Source: Candidatus Omnitrophota bacterium
GTDB taxonomy: Bacteria; Omnitrophota; Gorgyraeia; Zapsychrales; Fredricksoniimonadaceae
Length of the DNA: 44,126 nucleotides
NCBI GenBank assembly: GCA_013286575.1
Contig: JABDFL010000006.1
Span: 793 to 44,918, forward strand
Reading direction: 5' to 3'
Shown piece after piece: positions 1 to 7,782 of this stretch (position 1 is the stretch's first letter; each line of letters starts with the position of its first letter). The position numbers were made by a program, and so were the translations under genes. Below the pieces are notes generated by a model. That model was not told the DNA's origin. It searched no databases and saw only the letters and a list, made by a program, of their open reading frames with translations.

Positions 1-17
1 TTAGGCGGAAAACTCAT
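1..17 (-). CDS. possible start of a gene running off the left edge
   Basis: An ATG on the minus strand at 17 opens a frame of five codons (M-S-F-P-P) before the window ends. A good sigma-70-like promoter lies just upstream at 66-94, which is the only reason to list it. There is no strong ribosome binding site, only GGACGAAG about 5 bases upstream. Nothing can be said about its product. Confidence 0.3.
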
Positions 18-65
18 ATTGACTTCGTCCTATCAGGGTTGAATCTTGTTGTATTGGAAGCGGTT

Positions 66-94
66 ATTTTATTATTATTCGTCGTAAAATGCAA
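66..94 (-). promoter_or_regulatory. sigma-70-type promoter after the glycosyltransferase gene
   Basis: On the minus strand TTGCAT (94-89) and TAAAAT (71-66) are separated by 17 bases, close to consensus. It lies between the glycosyltransferase stop at 105 and the possible gene start at 17, so it would drive the gene that leaves the window to the left. Confidence 0.5.
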
Positions 95-104
95 ATTAAA
101 TTAC

Positions 105-803
105 TTATCTGTCTGCGGAGGCAAAACGGTATTTGATAATGGGCCAGAACATCTCCAGGGCGGTGGACCATTTGATTTTCTTGCCGGCCTGTGTGGTACG
201 GGCCGTATAATCAATGGCCACTTCCTTGATCGTGTACCCTCGATGCAACAGTTTGACTGTAAATTCGGTCTCGAAAGCAAAATTCCGGGAGGTGATGACC
301 ATCCCTTCCCAGGCCCGGCGGGTGAAAACCTTGTAGCAGGTGTTGATATCGGTCAGTTCAACGCCGTAAAGAAAACTGAATGTCCGGTTGGAGATCTCAT
401 TGGCCCAGCGGTTGATCGATTTCATCCCAACGATCCGGCCTAAAAAACGCGAACCATAAACCACCTCAGTGCGTTTATCCAAAATGGGTTGTAAAAGTTT
501 GGAGTACTGTTGGGGGTCATATTCCAGGTCCGCGTCCTGGATCAGCAAAATGTCACCGGTGGAATTCTTAAAGCCGGTCAAAAGGGCCGCGGTCTTGCCC
601 TGATTGCTTTGATGGACAATGACCGTACCTGCCTGGCCCGCGAAACGGCTTAGGCATTCAGCTGTCCTGTCCTTAGAGCCGTCGTTGACGATCACGATCT
701 CACGGGAAAGCCCGGCGGGCAAGGACACGGCCATGACTTTTTCCACGATCTGCTCTATCGTTGTTTCTTCATTGTACGCCGGAATAACGATAGATAATTT
801 CAT
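105..803 (-). CDS. family 2 glycosyltransferase (polyprenyl-phosphate mannosyl/glucosyltransferase-like)
   Basis: A 232-residue GT-A fold glycosyltransferase. The N-terminus carries the family 2 pattern: a SIVIPAYNEE start, VNDGSKDRT for nucleotide binding at about residue 40, and the metal-binding QDADLEYDP (DxD type) near residue 90. The length and the lack of C-terminal membrane helices fit the DPM1/dolichyl-phosphate mannosyltransferase-like branch, which moves a sugar from a nucleotide donor to a lipid phosphate at the inner membrane face. The exact donor and acceptor cannot be read from sequence. The start codon overlaps the nadE stop by four bases (ATGA), so the two are translationally coupled; a functional link to NAD synthesis is not obvious. 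Confidence 0.85.
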   Translation of the reverse strand: MKLSIVIPAYNEETTIEQIVEKVMAVSLPAGLSREIVIVNDGSKDRTAECLSRFAGQAGTVIVHQSNQGKTAALLTGFKNSTGDILLIQDADLEYDPQQYSKLLQPILDKRTEVVYGSRFLGRIVGMKSINRWANEISNRTFSFLYGVELTDINTCYKVFTRRAWEGMVITSRNFAFETEFTVKLLHRGYTIKEVAIDYTARTTQAGKKIKWSTALEMFWPIIKYRFASADR

Positions 804-2404
804 TCTTTATACCTGTTGGTGATCGGCAGGCGCCAGTCTTTACCGAAAGCGCAAGGGGTGATCTTAACACCGGGCGGGGCCTGCCTTCTCTTGTATTCGT
901 TCGTATCGACCAGATGGATAGTCCGTGCCACCATCTTGGCATCTATCCCCGAGGCCACAATGTCCTGGGGTGAGGCGCGGTCCTCAATATACGCCATCAA
1001 GATTTTATCCAGCTGCTCATAAGACCCCAGTGTCTCTTCGTCGGTCTGGTTTGACCTTAACTCGGCAGAAGGGGCCCTTAGCAAAACGCTCTTAGGGATC
1101 AAAGGGTCCCGGCAGATACTGTTGCGATAGCGCGCCAATTCATAGACCTTGGTCTTAAAAACATCCTTGATAACAGCATAGCCGCCGGACATGTCACCGT
1201 AAAGCGTGCAATAACCCACGGCCATTTCACTTTTATTGCCGGTGGTCAGGATCAGCCCCCCAAACTTATTGGCCATGGCCATTAAAATATTGCCGCGGAT
1301 GCGCGCCTGGATATTCTCCTCGGCGGTGTCCGGCCTGAGATTGGCAAAATAAGGCGCCATGGTCTTTAAATAGGCGGCAAAGATCCTCTTAATGGGGATT
1401 TCTTTGATTTCAATTTTTAAATTTTTAGCCAATTGCCTCGCATCCTGGCGGGTCGCCTTGGCTGTAAAAGGGCCCGGCATGGAGATGGCCGTGACATTCT
1501 CAGGGCCGAACGCGTCACAGGCAATGCAGGCAACCAGGGCAGAATCCACCCCGCCGCTTAAGCCCAGGGCCACTTTTTTAAAACCATTTTTGGACGCATA
1601 GTCCCGCGTCCCTAAAACCAGCGCCTTGTAAATTTCCTCGCTGCTTTCCAAAACCGGGGCCACGGGATTATTGGGTAAGCTCAAATCAACATTCAACAGC
1701 GTTTCATCAAACTGGACGGCGCGCGCCAGCACAGCGCCATCAGGGGACATCACCATGCTTCCCCCGTCAAAAACCAGCTCATCCTGGCCTCCGATGGAAT
1801 TGACATAGACCAGATGTGTTTTTGTTTCCCTGGCGCGGGCCTTCAAAAGCTCCTGGCGTATGCTCAGTTTTCCCGCATGATAGGGAGATGAGGAAATATT
1901 GACAAGGACCTTGGCGCCTGCCTTTGCCTGCGCTTTGTACACGGCCTCATTGATCCAGATATCTTCACAGATATTAATACCGACACGGGTCCCCTTGACC
2001 GTCAAGATCCCGGAATTCTTGCCGCAGGAAAAATACCGCTTCTCATCGAATACGCCGTAATTGGGCAATTCCTGTTTATAGTAAACATCCTGCACTTTTC
2101 CGTCGCTGATAAGGGCCGCCGCATTATAGATCTTCCCGCCCGCGTCACTGTCCACAAAACCCGTGATAACGCTTAACCCCCGGATTTTCTTGGCTAAAGC
2201 ATCCAGCGCTTTAATGTTGTCCGCCACAAAATGTTTCTTTAAAAGCAGATCCTCGGGCGGATAACCGCAAACAGCGAGTTCCGGGAATATCACCAGGTCA
2301 GCCCCCGCCTTCTGGGCCAGCGCCGTGTATTCCAGTATCTTTCTGGTGTTGCCAGCAAGATCCCCGACGGTAGGGTTAATCTGGGCTAAAGATATTTTTA
2401 ACAT
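800..2404 (-). CDS. nadE: glutamine-dependent NAD+ synthetase
   Basis: A 534-residue two-domain enzyme catalysing the last step of NAD biosynthesis: deamido-NAD plus glutamine and ATP gives NAD. Residues 1 to about 260 are a nitrilase-fold glutaminase with the Glu-Lys-Cys triad visible: Glu in FPELAVCGYPPEDL, Lys in YYKQELPNYGVFDEKRYF, and Cys in GINICEDIW. Residues from about 270 are the ATP-pyrophosphatase NAD synthase domain with the PP-loop GLSGGVDSA. The length matches other bacterial glutamine-hydrolysing NadE. The leader just upstream holds a perfect 21-bp inverted repeat whose base lies 16 bases before the start codon. The ribosome binding site is weak. The gene is coupled to the glycosyltransferase downstream. 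Confidence 0.95.
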   Translation of the reverse strand: MLKISLAQINPTVGDLAGNTRKILEYTALAQKAGADLVIFPELAVCGYPPEDLLLKKHFVADNIKALDALAKKIRGLSVITGFVDSDAGGKIYNAAALISDGKVQDVYYKQELPNYGVFDEKRYFSCGKNSGILTVKGTRVGINICEDIWINEAVYKAQAKAGAKVLVNISSSPYHAGKLSIRQELLKARARETKTHLVYVNSIGGQDELVFDGGSMVMSPDGAVLARAVQFDETLLNVDLSLPNNPVAPVLESSEEIYKALVLGTRDYASKNGFKKVALGLSGGVDSALVACIACDAFGPENVTAISMPGPFTAKATRQDARQLAKNLKIEIKEIPIKRIFAAYLKTMAPYFANLRPDTAEENIQARIRGNILMAMANKFGGLILTTGNKSEMAVGYCTLYGDMSGGYAVIKDVFKTKVYELARYRNSICRDPLIPKSVLLRAPSAELRSNQTDEETLGSYEQLDKILMAYIEDRASPQDIVASGIDAKMVARTIHLVDTNEYKRRQAPPGVKITPCAFGKDWRLPITNRYKE

Positions 2405-2420
2405 TTATGTCTTTCATGAT

Positions 2421-2491
2421 GGTGCTGGTTAAATGGTGTTGTTCCCGAAACGGGATATTTTGGCCGTCCGCAACACCATTTAACCAGCACC
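2421..2491. repeat. perfect 21-bp inverted repeat between nadE and the amidotransferase gene
   Basis: Positions 2421-2441 and 2471-2491 are exact reverse complements over 21 bases, with a 29-base spacer. The spacer itself holds a small hairpin, TCCCG (2443-2447) with CGGGA (2451-2455). The right arm contains the last codons and stop of the amidotransferase gene (stop at 2480-2482), so the left arm is an inverted copy of that gene end placed in the nadE leader. There is no T-run after the stem, so it is not a classical terminator. Confidence 0.85.
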
Positions 2492-3187
2492 AGTGATAAT
2501 TTCCAAGAAATTTTGGTACAACCGTTGCGCCTGGGCATCAAATACTTGTTTGTGTTTCCAATAATCTTCCATCATGGACTTCGCATGCCCCATGCGCCCG
2601 GGCAGATCTGTTGCACAATATTCATCACACCATTCCTTGATGCTCTTGTCCGTCACCTCGACATGAAATTGCAAGCCATAGGCATTTTCCCCGACCTTCA
2701 GGGCCTGGTGAGGGCAGCCCTCAGCGCTGGCCAATAATTTTCCGTTTGAAGGGATTTGAAACATGTCCCCATGCCAATGATAAATAGGATCAGCTTCACG
2801 GTAACCTTTAAACAAGGGATCTTTTTTCCCTTCCGCTGTCAATGCCACCCGGTACCAGCCGATCTCTTTGACCGGTGACTTGACGACACGCGCACCAGCG
2901 GCCTTGGCCAATAATTGCGAGCCTAAACATATCCCTAAATACGGCACGCCTGCCTTTAAGGTTTTTTGAATAAAATCATTTTCGGGCTTGAGAAACGAAA
3001 AACGGTCTTCCTCATCGACATTCATAGGCCCGCCTAAAACCACCACCGCTTTAAAAACTTTTGGGTCAGGAGGCAGAGGCTCGCCTGCCCCAAGCTCAAC
3101 AATGCGAAAAGCCTCTCCCCGGGCCTTCAAAAAATCACCCAAGGTCCCCGGGCCTTCGATATCAATGTGCTTAACGATCAAAATCAT
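2480..3187 (-). CDS. class I glutamine amidotransferase (GMP synthase-like GATase domain protein)
   Basis: A 235-residue stand-alone class I glutamine amidotransferase. The nucleophile elbow YLGICLGSQLLAKAAG gives the catalytic Cys near residue 100, and LQFHVEVT provides the His and Glu of the triad. It resembles the GuaA-type amidotransferase proteins annotated as type 1 glutamine amidotransferases, some of which act on gamma-glutamyl compounds; the real acceptor is unknown. A TATAAT box at 3194-3199 lies only six bases before the ATG, which suggests a leaderless mRNA, and no ribosome binding site is visible. The last codons lie within the right arm of the 21-bp inverted repeat. Confidence 0.85.
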   Translation of the reverse strand: MILIVKHIDIEGPGTLGDFLKARGEAFRIVELGAGEPLPPDPKVFKAVVVLGGPMNVDEEDRFSFLKPENDFIQKTLKAGVPYLGICLGSQLLAKAAGARVVKSPVKEIGWYRVALTAEGKKDPLFKGYREADPIYHWHGDMFQIPSNGKLLASAEGCPHQALKVGENAYGLQFHVEVTDKSIKEWCDEYCATDLPGRMGHAKSMMEDYWKHKQVFDAQAQRLYQNFLEIITGAG

Positions 3188-3210
3188 GGAAGGATTATAC
3201 TATAAAAAAT

Positions 3211-3244
3211 AAAAAAGGGGACAGTTTAAACCGTCCCCTTTTTT
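3211..3244. terminator. bidirectional terminator after glnA (GGGGAC palindrome)
   Basis: Twelve-base arms AAAAAAGGGGAC (3211-3222) and GTCCCCTTTTTT (3233-3244) pair perfectly around a ten-base loop containing GTTTAAAC. The A-run and T-run make it an intrinsic terminator on both strands. On the minus strand it lies 15 bases after the glutamine synthetase stop. It belongs to the same palindrome family as the elements at 20281-20318 and 21015-21050. Confidence 0.85.
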
Positions 3245-3258
3245 ATCTACGGATATAT

Positions 3259-5400
3259 TTACGCGTTCATCAACAGTATTTCCGCGTAACTGGGCAAAGG
3301 CCAGATATTCGCCGGGACTAAAGCTTCCAGCGCATCAATGGACTCGCGCAATTTGAGCATAGCGCCGGAAATCTTAAGCCCATCATGTTTTTCCAGGGTT
3401 GCCTCCAGGGCATTGCAATCGGTTAAAGACTTCTCGATCAAACCGGAGAGTTCCTTAAGCAATTTCTTTTGGCCTGTGGTCTTTCCAGCAGCACCGACGG
3501 ATTTGATCGTGTCCGCCAGCTGTTTCTGGTATTCCATGGCTGCCGGGATCAACTGGGTCTTGGCCATGGTTAAGGCACAATCGCCTTCCAGGATTTGGAC
3601 CGTATTGTAAGCATGTTTGTTGATCTCATAACGGGAAGCCATTTCCACTTCACTCAAAACCCCGTGCTTGACCATGACCTGGATATTTTTCTTGGCCTTG
3701 ATCACCTCGAGGGCTTCGGGAGTATTTTTCATGTTGGGCAGGCCGCGTTTTTTAGCTTCGACTTGCCATTCCTGAATATAACCATCCCCGTTATAAACCA
3801 CCCTCTTGTGCTTCTTGATGATCTCTTGAAGGACTTTTTGCAGGCTTGAATTGAAATCCTTGCCTGCTTTTTTATCCGCTTCCAATTTATCGCAGATATC
3901 GCTGATAGCTTCTGCGACGATGGTATTAAGCACCATGTTAGGGGCAGAAGGGTTCTGGTTGGAACCGACGGCGCGGAATTCGAATTTAGCGCCTGTAAAA
4001 GCAAACGGAGAGGTGCGGTTGCGGTCAGTCGTGTCCTTGGCTAAAACAGGCAAAGAATCAACACCCACATGGATGCTGCCGCCTTCCTTGGATGACTTGG
4101 CCGCGCCCTTTTCAATTTGCTCGATAATATCGGTCAACTGGGACCCTAAAAAGATGGATACGATCGCCGGAGGCGCTTCGTTGGCACCCAGGCGATGATC
4201 ATTGCCCGCAGTGGCGACGGTGACGCGTAAAAGATCAGCGTAAGAATCCACGGCTTGGATGACCGCGCATAACATGGCCAAAAATTTGGCATTTTCATGC
4301 GGGGTCTTGCCCGGATACAGCCAATTCTTACCGTCGGGACCGACCACCGACCAGTTATTATGTTTACCGGAACCGTTGATGCCGGCAAAAGGCTTCTCAT
4401 GCAACAGGCAGGTAAGGCCATGCTTGTCTGCGATCTGGCGCATGAGGTCCATAACGATCATATTGTGATCAACGCCGGAATTCAGATCTTCATAAATCGG
4501 GGCCATTTCATACTGGGCCGGAGCGACTTCATTATGACGGGTCTTGGAAGGAATGCCCAAAGCCCACAAGGCGCGGTCTAAATCTTCCATGAAACCCATG
4601 ATGCGGGGCTTGATGGCGCCGAAATAATGGTCTTCCTGCTGTTGATGTTTGGCCGGCTTTTTGCCGAACAAGGTGCGTCCGGTTTGGACCAGATCAAGGC
4701 GGGCTTCATAATGGGCCTTATCAATAAGAAAATATTCCTGCTCAGGGCCTAAGGTGCAGTAGGCGCGTTTGCCCTTGGTATCGATCCCAAAAAGACCGGC
4801 CAAACGGCAAACCTGCTTGCTTAAAGCCGCCATGGAGCGCAGCAAAGGTGTTTTCTTGTCCAAGGCCTCGCCATGATAGCCGATATAGAATGTCGGGATG
4901 CACAAGGTTGTTGCTTCCGGACCTTCTTTAATAAAAGCCGGAGACGTCGGGTCCCAGCCGGTATAACCGCGGGCCTCAAAGGTCGCGCGCAAACCGCCGG
5001 AGGGGAAAGAAGAGGCATCCGGCTCGCCCTGAATAAGATTTTTACCGGAGAAATTTAAAACAACACCCCCCTTATCATCCCAATCAATAAAGGAGTCATG
5101 CTTCTCAGCCGTGACACCGGTCAAAGGCTGGAACCAATGGGTATAATGAGTGGCTCCCTTGGAAATGGCCCATTTTTTCATGGCTTCGGCCACTTCATCG
5201 GCGATAGAAGCATCCAGTTTACCGCCTTCTTTAATGGTCTTTTCAATAGAAACGTATGCTTTCGGAGAAAGCATTTCTTTCATCACCTTGAGACTAAATA
5301 CGTTTTCGCCGAAATGTTCAGGCAAATGTTCACTGAAAGAACCGTTGCAGCAGCTCTCCTCAGCGCAAGCCTGAATAACTTCTTCGCGAGCTTGACTCAT
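3259..5400 (-). CDS. glnN: glutamine synthetase type III
   Basis: A 713-residue glutamine synthetase, making glutamine from glutamate, ammonia and ATP. The size and motifs are those of the type III (GlnN) family, not the roughly 450-residue type [21 protein letters not shown] near the start of the core, [27 protein letters not shown], and [15 protein letters not shown]. The open frame extends upstream to 5466, but the ATG at 5400 (M-S-Q-A-R-E-E) has an AGGAGG ribosome binding site directly before it and is chosen. It is the last gene of the amtB-PII-glnN cluster and ends in a strong terminator. The 83-base gap to the PII gene carries an inverted repeat and a possible internal promoter. Confidence 0.96.
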   Translation of the reverse strand: MSQAREEVIQACAEESCCNGSFSEHLPEHFGENVFSLKVMKEMLSPKAYVSIEKTIKEGGKLDASIADEVAEAMKKWAISKGATHYTHWFQPLTGVTAEKHDSFIDWDDKGGVVLNFSGKNLIQGEPDASSFPSGGLRATFEARGYTGWDPTSPAFIKEGPEATTLCIPTFYIGYHGEALDKKTPLLRSMAALSKQVCRLAGLFGIDTKGKRAYCTLGPEQEYFLIDKAHYEARLDLVQTGRTLFGKKPAKHQQQEDHYFGAIKPRIMGFMEDLDRALWALGIPSKTRHNEVAPAQYEMAPIYEDLNSGVDHNMIVMDLMRQIADKHGLTCLLHEKPFAGINGSGKHNNWSVVGPDGKNWLYPGKTPHENAKFLAMLCAVIQAVDSYADLLRVTVATAGNDHRLGANEAPPAIVSIFLGSQLTDIIEQIEKGAAKSSKEGGSIHVGVDSLPVLAKDTTDRNRTSPFAFTGAKFEFRAVGSNQNPSAPNMVLNTIVAEAISDICDKLEADKKAGKDFNSSLQKVLQEIIKKHKRVVYNGDGYIQEWQVEAKKRGLPNMKNTPEALEVIKAKKNIQVMVKHGVLSEVEMASRYEINKHAYNTVQILEGDCALTMAKTQLIPAAMEYQKQLADTIKSVGAAGKTTGQKKLLKELSGLIEKSLTDCNALEATLEKHDGLKISGAMLKLRESIDALEALVPANIWPLPSYAEILLMNA

Positions 5401-5433
5401 AGAACTCCTCCTGATATTGATTGTTTTAAAGCA

Positions 5434-5473
5434 GTGTGGGGCCATGATAATACACTGGCCCCACACTTGTCAA
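5434..5473 (-). promoter_or_regulatory. 11-bp inverted repeat and possible promoter upstream of glutamine synthetase
   Basis: GTGTGGGGCCA (5434-5444) and TGGCCCCACAC (5456-5466) are perfect inverted repeats around an 11-base centre. On the minus strand a TTGACA (5473-5468) precedes the repeat, and TATCAT (5449-5444, 18-base spacer) or TATTAT (5452-5447, 15-base spacer) lies inside it. The repeat therefore covers the promoter core, as an operator would. It has no following T-run, so termination is less likely; an RNA-processing hairpin between PII and glutamine synthetase is the alternative. Confidence 0.55.
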
Positions 5474-5483
5474 GACTTACATC

Positions 5484-5825
5484 TTAACCGATGGCTTTTG
5501 ATCCTTCTTCGCCGGTACGGATGCGGATACATCTGGGCAGATCCAGGACGAAAATCTTGCCGTCCCCGATCTTGCCGGTGCGGGCCCCTTTAATGATGGC
5601 CTTGATGGTCGGTTCAACGAAATCCTCGTTGACCGCGACCTCCAACTGCACCTTGCGCAGCAAATTACCTGTTTCCTTGACGCCGCGGTAATACTCGTCA
5701 ACACCGACCTGACGGCCGTGACCCACGACTTCGAATACGGTGATCAGATTCACATTCGCCGCATAGAGCTCCTGCTTAACATCATCGAGCTTGTAGGGCT
5801 GAAATATTGCAATGACTAATTTCAT
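5484..5825 (-). CDS. glnK: PII nitrogen regulatory protein (GlnB/GlnK family)
   Basis: A 113-residue PII protein, the trimeric sensor of 2-oxoglutarate, ATP and ADP that gates AmtB and tunes nitrogen enzymes. The T-loop is present with the modifiable tyrosine position conserved in GVDEYYRG. The C-terminal signature TGKIGDGKIFV and RIRTGEEG are intact. The ATG at 5825 is preferred over the upstream in-frame ATG at 5846, because AAAGGAGG lies just before it and the protein then has the usual length of about 112. It follows amtB by 29 bases, the classical amtB-glnK pairing, and precedes glutamine synthetase. Confidence 0.95.
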   Translation of the reverse strand: MKLVIAIFQPYKLDDVKQELYAANVNLITVFEVVGHGRQVGVDEYYRGVKETGNLLRKVQLEVAVNEDFVEPTIKAIIKGARTGKIGDGKIFVLDLPRCIRIRTGEEGSKAIG

Positions 5826-5854
5826 GTAAGAAACCTCCTTTATCATTAATTATA

Positions 5855-7147
5855 TTAGTCTAAAATCGTATAAGCACGCTCATGATGCTGGCTCAAATCA
5901 AGCCCAATGATCTCATCTTCGGCGCTGACACGCATACCGATGGTCTTATCTATGACAAAGCAGATGACCCATGTCATGATAAATGAGAATACGGTAGTCA
6001 CGGAGCAGCCTTTGAGCTGGATCAAAAACTGGCCAGGGTTCCCTTCAGTTACGCCAGTATGTCCGGGATTGACCCAATTTGCGGCAAAAATACCGGTGGC
6101 CAAAGCACCCCAGAGACCGCCGATATAGTGTACGCCGAAAGGATCCAGCGTATCATCATAACCGAATTTCGGTTTGACGAAAGCCACGAAGAAATAACAG
6201 AATACGCTCACTAATAACCCGATCCACAATGAACCTCCGACATTCACGAAACCTGAAGCCGGGGTGATGGCAACTAAACCAGCCACTGCACCTGAAGAAG
6301 CTCCGACCAGGGTTGGCGCGCCTGCAAAGATCCATTCACAAGCAGCCCAGCTGATAGCTGCGGCAGCTGTTGCGGTATTGGTCACAACGAAAGCACTGGT
6401 GGCCAACGGTCCGGCGCAAATAGCTGAACCGGCGTTAAAACCAAACCAGCCGAACCATAATAGAGAAGCACCGATCATGACAAAAGGCACATTATGCATG
6501 CCAGGTTTGTCTGTACCAATGCGTTTGCCTAAGTACAAGGCCGTGGCTAAACCCGCGATACCGGCATCCATGTGCACGACTGTACCACCGGCGAAATCCA
6601 AAACTCCCCATTTGTTTTCAATCCCGTCATGTGACCAGACCATGTGGGCAACAGGGCAATAAACAAAGGTCAACCATAATACGGTAAACCACACCCATGC
6701 TGAGAATTTGACCCTCTCTGCGAAAGAACCGATAACCAATGCCGGCGTAATAACTGCGAACATACACTGGAAGATCATGTAGCATTGATTGGGAACGGTT
6801 GGCCCGTAGGAGGTGGTTGGGTCCCAATTAGCTCCGGGCGCCCAATGATCGGGTGTATAGATGGAGACATTGTTCAGCATGAACCAATCCAGACCGCCGA
6901 CCCATTGTCCTACCCAGCCATGGCCGGGCCCAAAGGCCAAACTATAGCCGTAAACCACCCATAGCACGCTGACTATGGACAAACACATAAAACATTGCAT
7001 CAAAATACTGTTAACATTTTTTCTCCTGACCATGCCTCCATAAAATAAGGCCAGGCCCGGTGCCGTCATCGCCAAAACAAGGGCAGATGAGGCCAGAACC
7101 CACGAGATGTCCCCGTCATTTAGTTGCGGTGCTGGTGTTGTTCCCAT
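5855..7147 (-). CDS. amtB: ammonium transporter AmtB
   Basis: A 430-residue Amt/Mep/Rh channel with about eleven hydrophobic segments, conducting ammonium across the inner membrane. Family features seen include the GLALFYGGMVRRKN start, the pore histidine in VVHMDAGIAG, the FNAGSA segment lining the gate, and the second pore histidine in DPFGVHYIGGLWG. AGGAGG precedes the ATG at 7147. The gene follows a 39-residue membrane peptide and a roughly 207-base regulated leader, and is followed by the PII gene that normally plugs the channel when nitrogen is sufficient. Its control probably depends on the ANTAR-type leader at 7340-7537. Confidence 0.97.
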   Translation of the reverse strand: MGTTPAPQLNDGDISWVLASSALVLAMTAPGLALFYGGMVRRKNVNSILMQCFMCLSIVSVLWVVYGYSLAFGPGHGWVGQWVGGLDWFMLNNVSIYTPDHWAPGANWDPTTSYGPTVPNQCYMIFQCMFAVITPALVIGSFAERVKFSAWVWFTVLWLTFVYCPVAHMVWSHDGIENKWGVLDFAGGTVVHMDAGIAGLATALYLGKRIGTDKPGMHNVPFVMIGASLLWFGWFGFNAGSAICAGPLATSAFVVTNTATAAAAISWAACEWIFAGAPTLVGASSGAVAGLVAITPASGFVNVGGSLWIGLLVSVFCYFFVAFVKPKFGYDDTLDPFGVHYIGGLWGALATGIFAANWVNPGHTGVTEGNPGQFLIQLKGCSVTTVFSFIMTWVICFVIDKTIGMRVSAEDEIIGLDLSQHHERAYTILD

Positions 7148-7175
7148 TACGTTTTACCTCCTGTTTTCTTACTGG

Positions 7176-7295
7176 TTAGACAAGATGCGCTTTAAAAGCC
7201 CAAAACAAACCTAAAGCCAACGCGATTTGGGCCATGGCGAACAGAAACGCCATGCGTTCTGCTTGCTTCATTGATGGTGTTGGGGTAATTCTCAT
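7176..7295 (-). CDS. 39-residue single-helix membrane peptide heading the amtB operon
   Basis: The frame can be extended to 7469, but that would run through the promoter leader and two terminators. The ATG at 7295 has a strong AAGGAGGG ribosome binding site eight bases upstream and is the only credible start. The product begins MRITPTPSMKQAERM and continues as one helix of about 20 hydrophobic residues ending KAHLV. No family is recognised. Its place as the first gene after the leader, 28 bases before amtB, suggests a small partner of the transporter or a translational coupling peptide; both are inference. Confidence 0.65.
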   Translation of the reverse strand: MRITPTPSMKQAERMAFLFAMAQIALALGLFWAFKAHLV

Positions 7296-7339
7296 ATGAA
7301 TACCCTCCTTTTCTTTGTGAAAACCTTGTTTTGGGCAAT

Positions 7340-7382
7340 AAAAAATCCGGTTCTCATGTGTTTGCTGCCACATAAAACCGGA
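7340..7382 (-). terminator. second intrinsic terminator in the amtB leader
   Basis: On the minus strand the arm 7382-7369 pairs with 7360-7346 over 14 base pairs with one bulged G, around an eight-base loop, and is followed by TTTTTT (7345-7340). It lies about 35 bases before the ribosome binding site of the 39-residue peptide. Its 5' arm overlaps the 3' arm of the hexaloop hairpin at 7380-7393, so the two structures exclude each other. Confidence 0.75.
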
Positions 7383-7393
7383 CTTCAATGCCC
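7380..7393 (-). promoter_or_regulatory. ANTAR-type hexaloop hairpin before the second terminator
   Basis: Minus-strand RNA reads GGGC-AUUGAA-GUCC: a four-base-pair stem with a six-base loop having A at position 1 and G at position 4, the residues known to be read by ANTAR domains. The same GGGC/GUCC stem is found in the DUF2934 leader at 7820-7833. The 3' arm is shared with the terminator at 7340-7382. Confidence 0.6.
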
Positions 7394-7400
7394 TTAAATT

Positions 7401-7437
7401 AAAAAATCCCCTTGTATGACTTACCTTCCCAAGAGGA
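7401..7437 (-). terminator. first intrinsic terminator in the amtB leader
   Basis: TCCTCTTG (7437-7430) pairs with CAAGGGGA (7414-7407) over eight base pairs, including one U-G pair, then TTTTTT (7406-7401). The 5' arm begins inside the 3' arm of the hairpin at 7435-7450, which is how ANTAR-stabilised hairpins block terminators in known cases. Confidence 0.65.
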
Positions 7438-7480
7438 CATATCATTGCCCGTGCACATGCCCGAAACATCTATGCTCCGG
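7435..7480 (-). promoter_or_regulatory. two-hairpin ANTAR target motif in the amtB leader
   Basis: Hairpin 1 (7480-7461) is CCGGAGC-AUAGAU-GUUUCGG: seven base pairs with two G-U pairs and a hexaloop with A1 and G4. Hairpin 2 (7450-7435) has stem GGGCA/UGUCC. Its loop AUGAUA has A at 1 but A rather than G at 4; an alternative register gives loop AAUGAU with a two-base bulge, which restores A1/G4. A ten-base linker separates them, and hairpin 2 overlaps terminator 1. This is the order P1-linker-P2/terminator described for ANTAR targets. Confidence 0.65.
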
Positions 7481-7508
7481 ACTTTTTTAACTTTCATACT
7501 ACGCTGCA

Positions 7509-7537
7509 AATATACCCGCTGGTAAAAAATTTGTCAA
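7509..7537 (-). promoter_or_regulatory. sigma-70 promoter of the amtB-glnK-glnN operon
   Basis: TTGACA (7537-7532), a 17-base spacer and TATATT (7514-7509) on the minus strand form a near-consensus promoter. Transcription would start near 7502 and give a leader of about 207 bases before the 39-residue peptide gene. It lies just after the DUF2934 gene stop at 7545. No sigma-54 (GG-N10-GC) element is seen, so nitrogen control probably does not act at initiation. Confidence 0.8.
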
Positions 7538-7544
7538 GTAATTT

Positions 7545-7760
7545 TTATGAGCCCTTGACAATTTGCTCTGCTGCCAGCCAATCCTCGACGTCATAGCCGT
7601 GGGCGCAACCGCGCGCGATAAAAAGTTCATAGGCTGTTTCCTTCACCTTTTGGATATAATCTTCTTTTGAGTAAGTCGTTTGGGCCAAAGGAGTTTCAAA
7701 CCTGTTTTTAGGTGTACTGGTCTTGGCTGATGTCCTTTTAACCGTACTTGTTTGTCTCAT
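7545..7760 (-). CDS. DUF2934 domain small protein
   Basis: A 71-residue protein. The first 25 residues are basic and Ser/Thr/Lys-rich. The rest (about 30-68) matches the DUF2934 pattern: a helix ending AYELFIARG, then a Gly-His and the tail EDWLAAEQIV. The role of the family is unknown. The start at 7760 has CGGAGG five bases upstream. It has its own promoter and its own terminator-containing leader with an ANTAR-type hairpin, so it is probably controlled by the ANTAR protein encoded immediately upstream. It sits between the regulator and the nitrogen operon, suggesting a part in nitrogen response; this is inference. Confidence 0.8.
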   Translation of the reverse strand: MRQTSTVKRTSAKTSTPKNRFETPLAQTTYSKEDYIQKVKETAYELFIARGCAHGYDVEDWLAAEQIVKGS

Positions 7761-7782
7761 AAATCCTCCGCAAATTTAGAAT

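Noticed and set aside
5401-5466. 22-residue N-terminal extension of glutamine synthetase
   Set aside because: It runs through the inverted repeat and lacks a ribosome binding site; AGGAGG precedes the ATG at 5400.
7176-7469. Long version (97 residues) of the peptide upstream of amtB
   Set aside because: The upstream part runs through the promoter leader, hexaloop hairpins and two terminators; the strong ribosome binding site supports the start at 7295.
7301-7502. Glutamine riboswitch in the amtB leader
   Set aside because: I looked for the conserved glnA-motif core and did not see it; the hexaloop hairpins next to an ANTAR gene explain the leader better.
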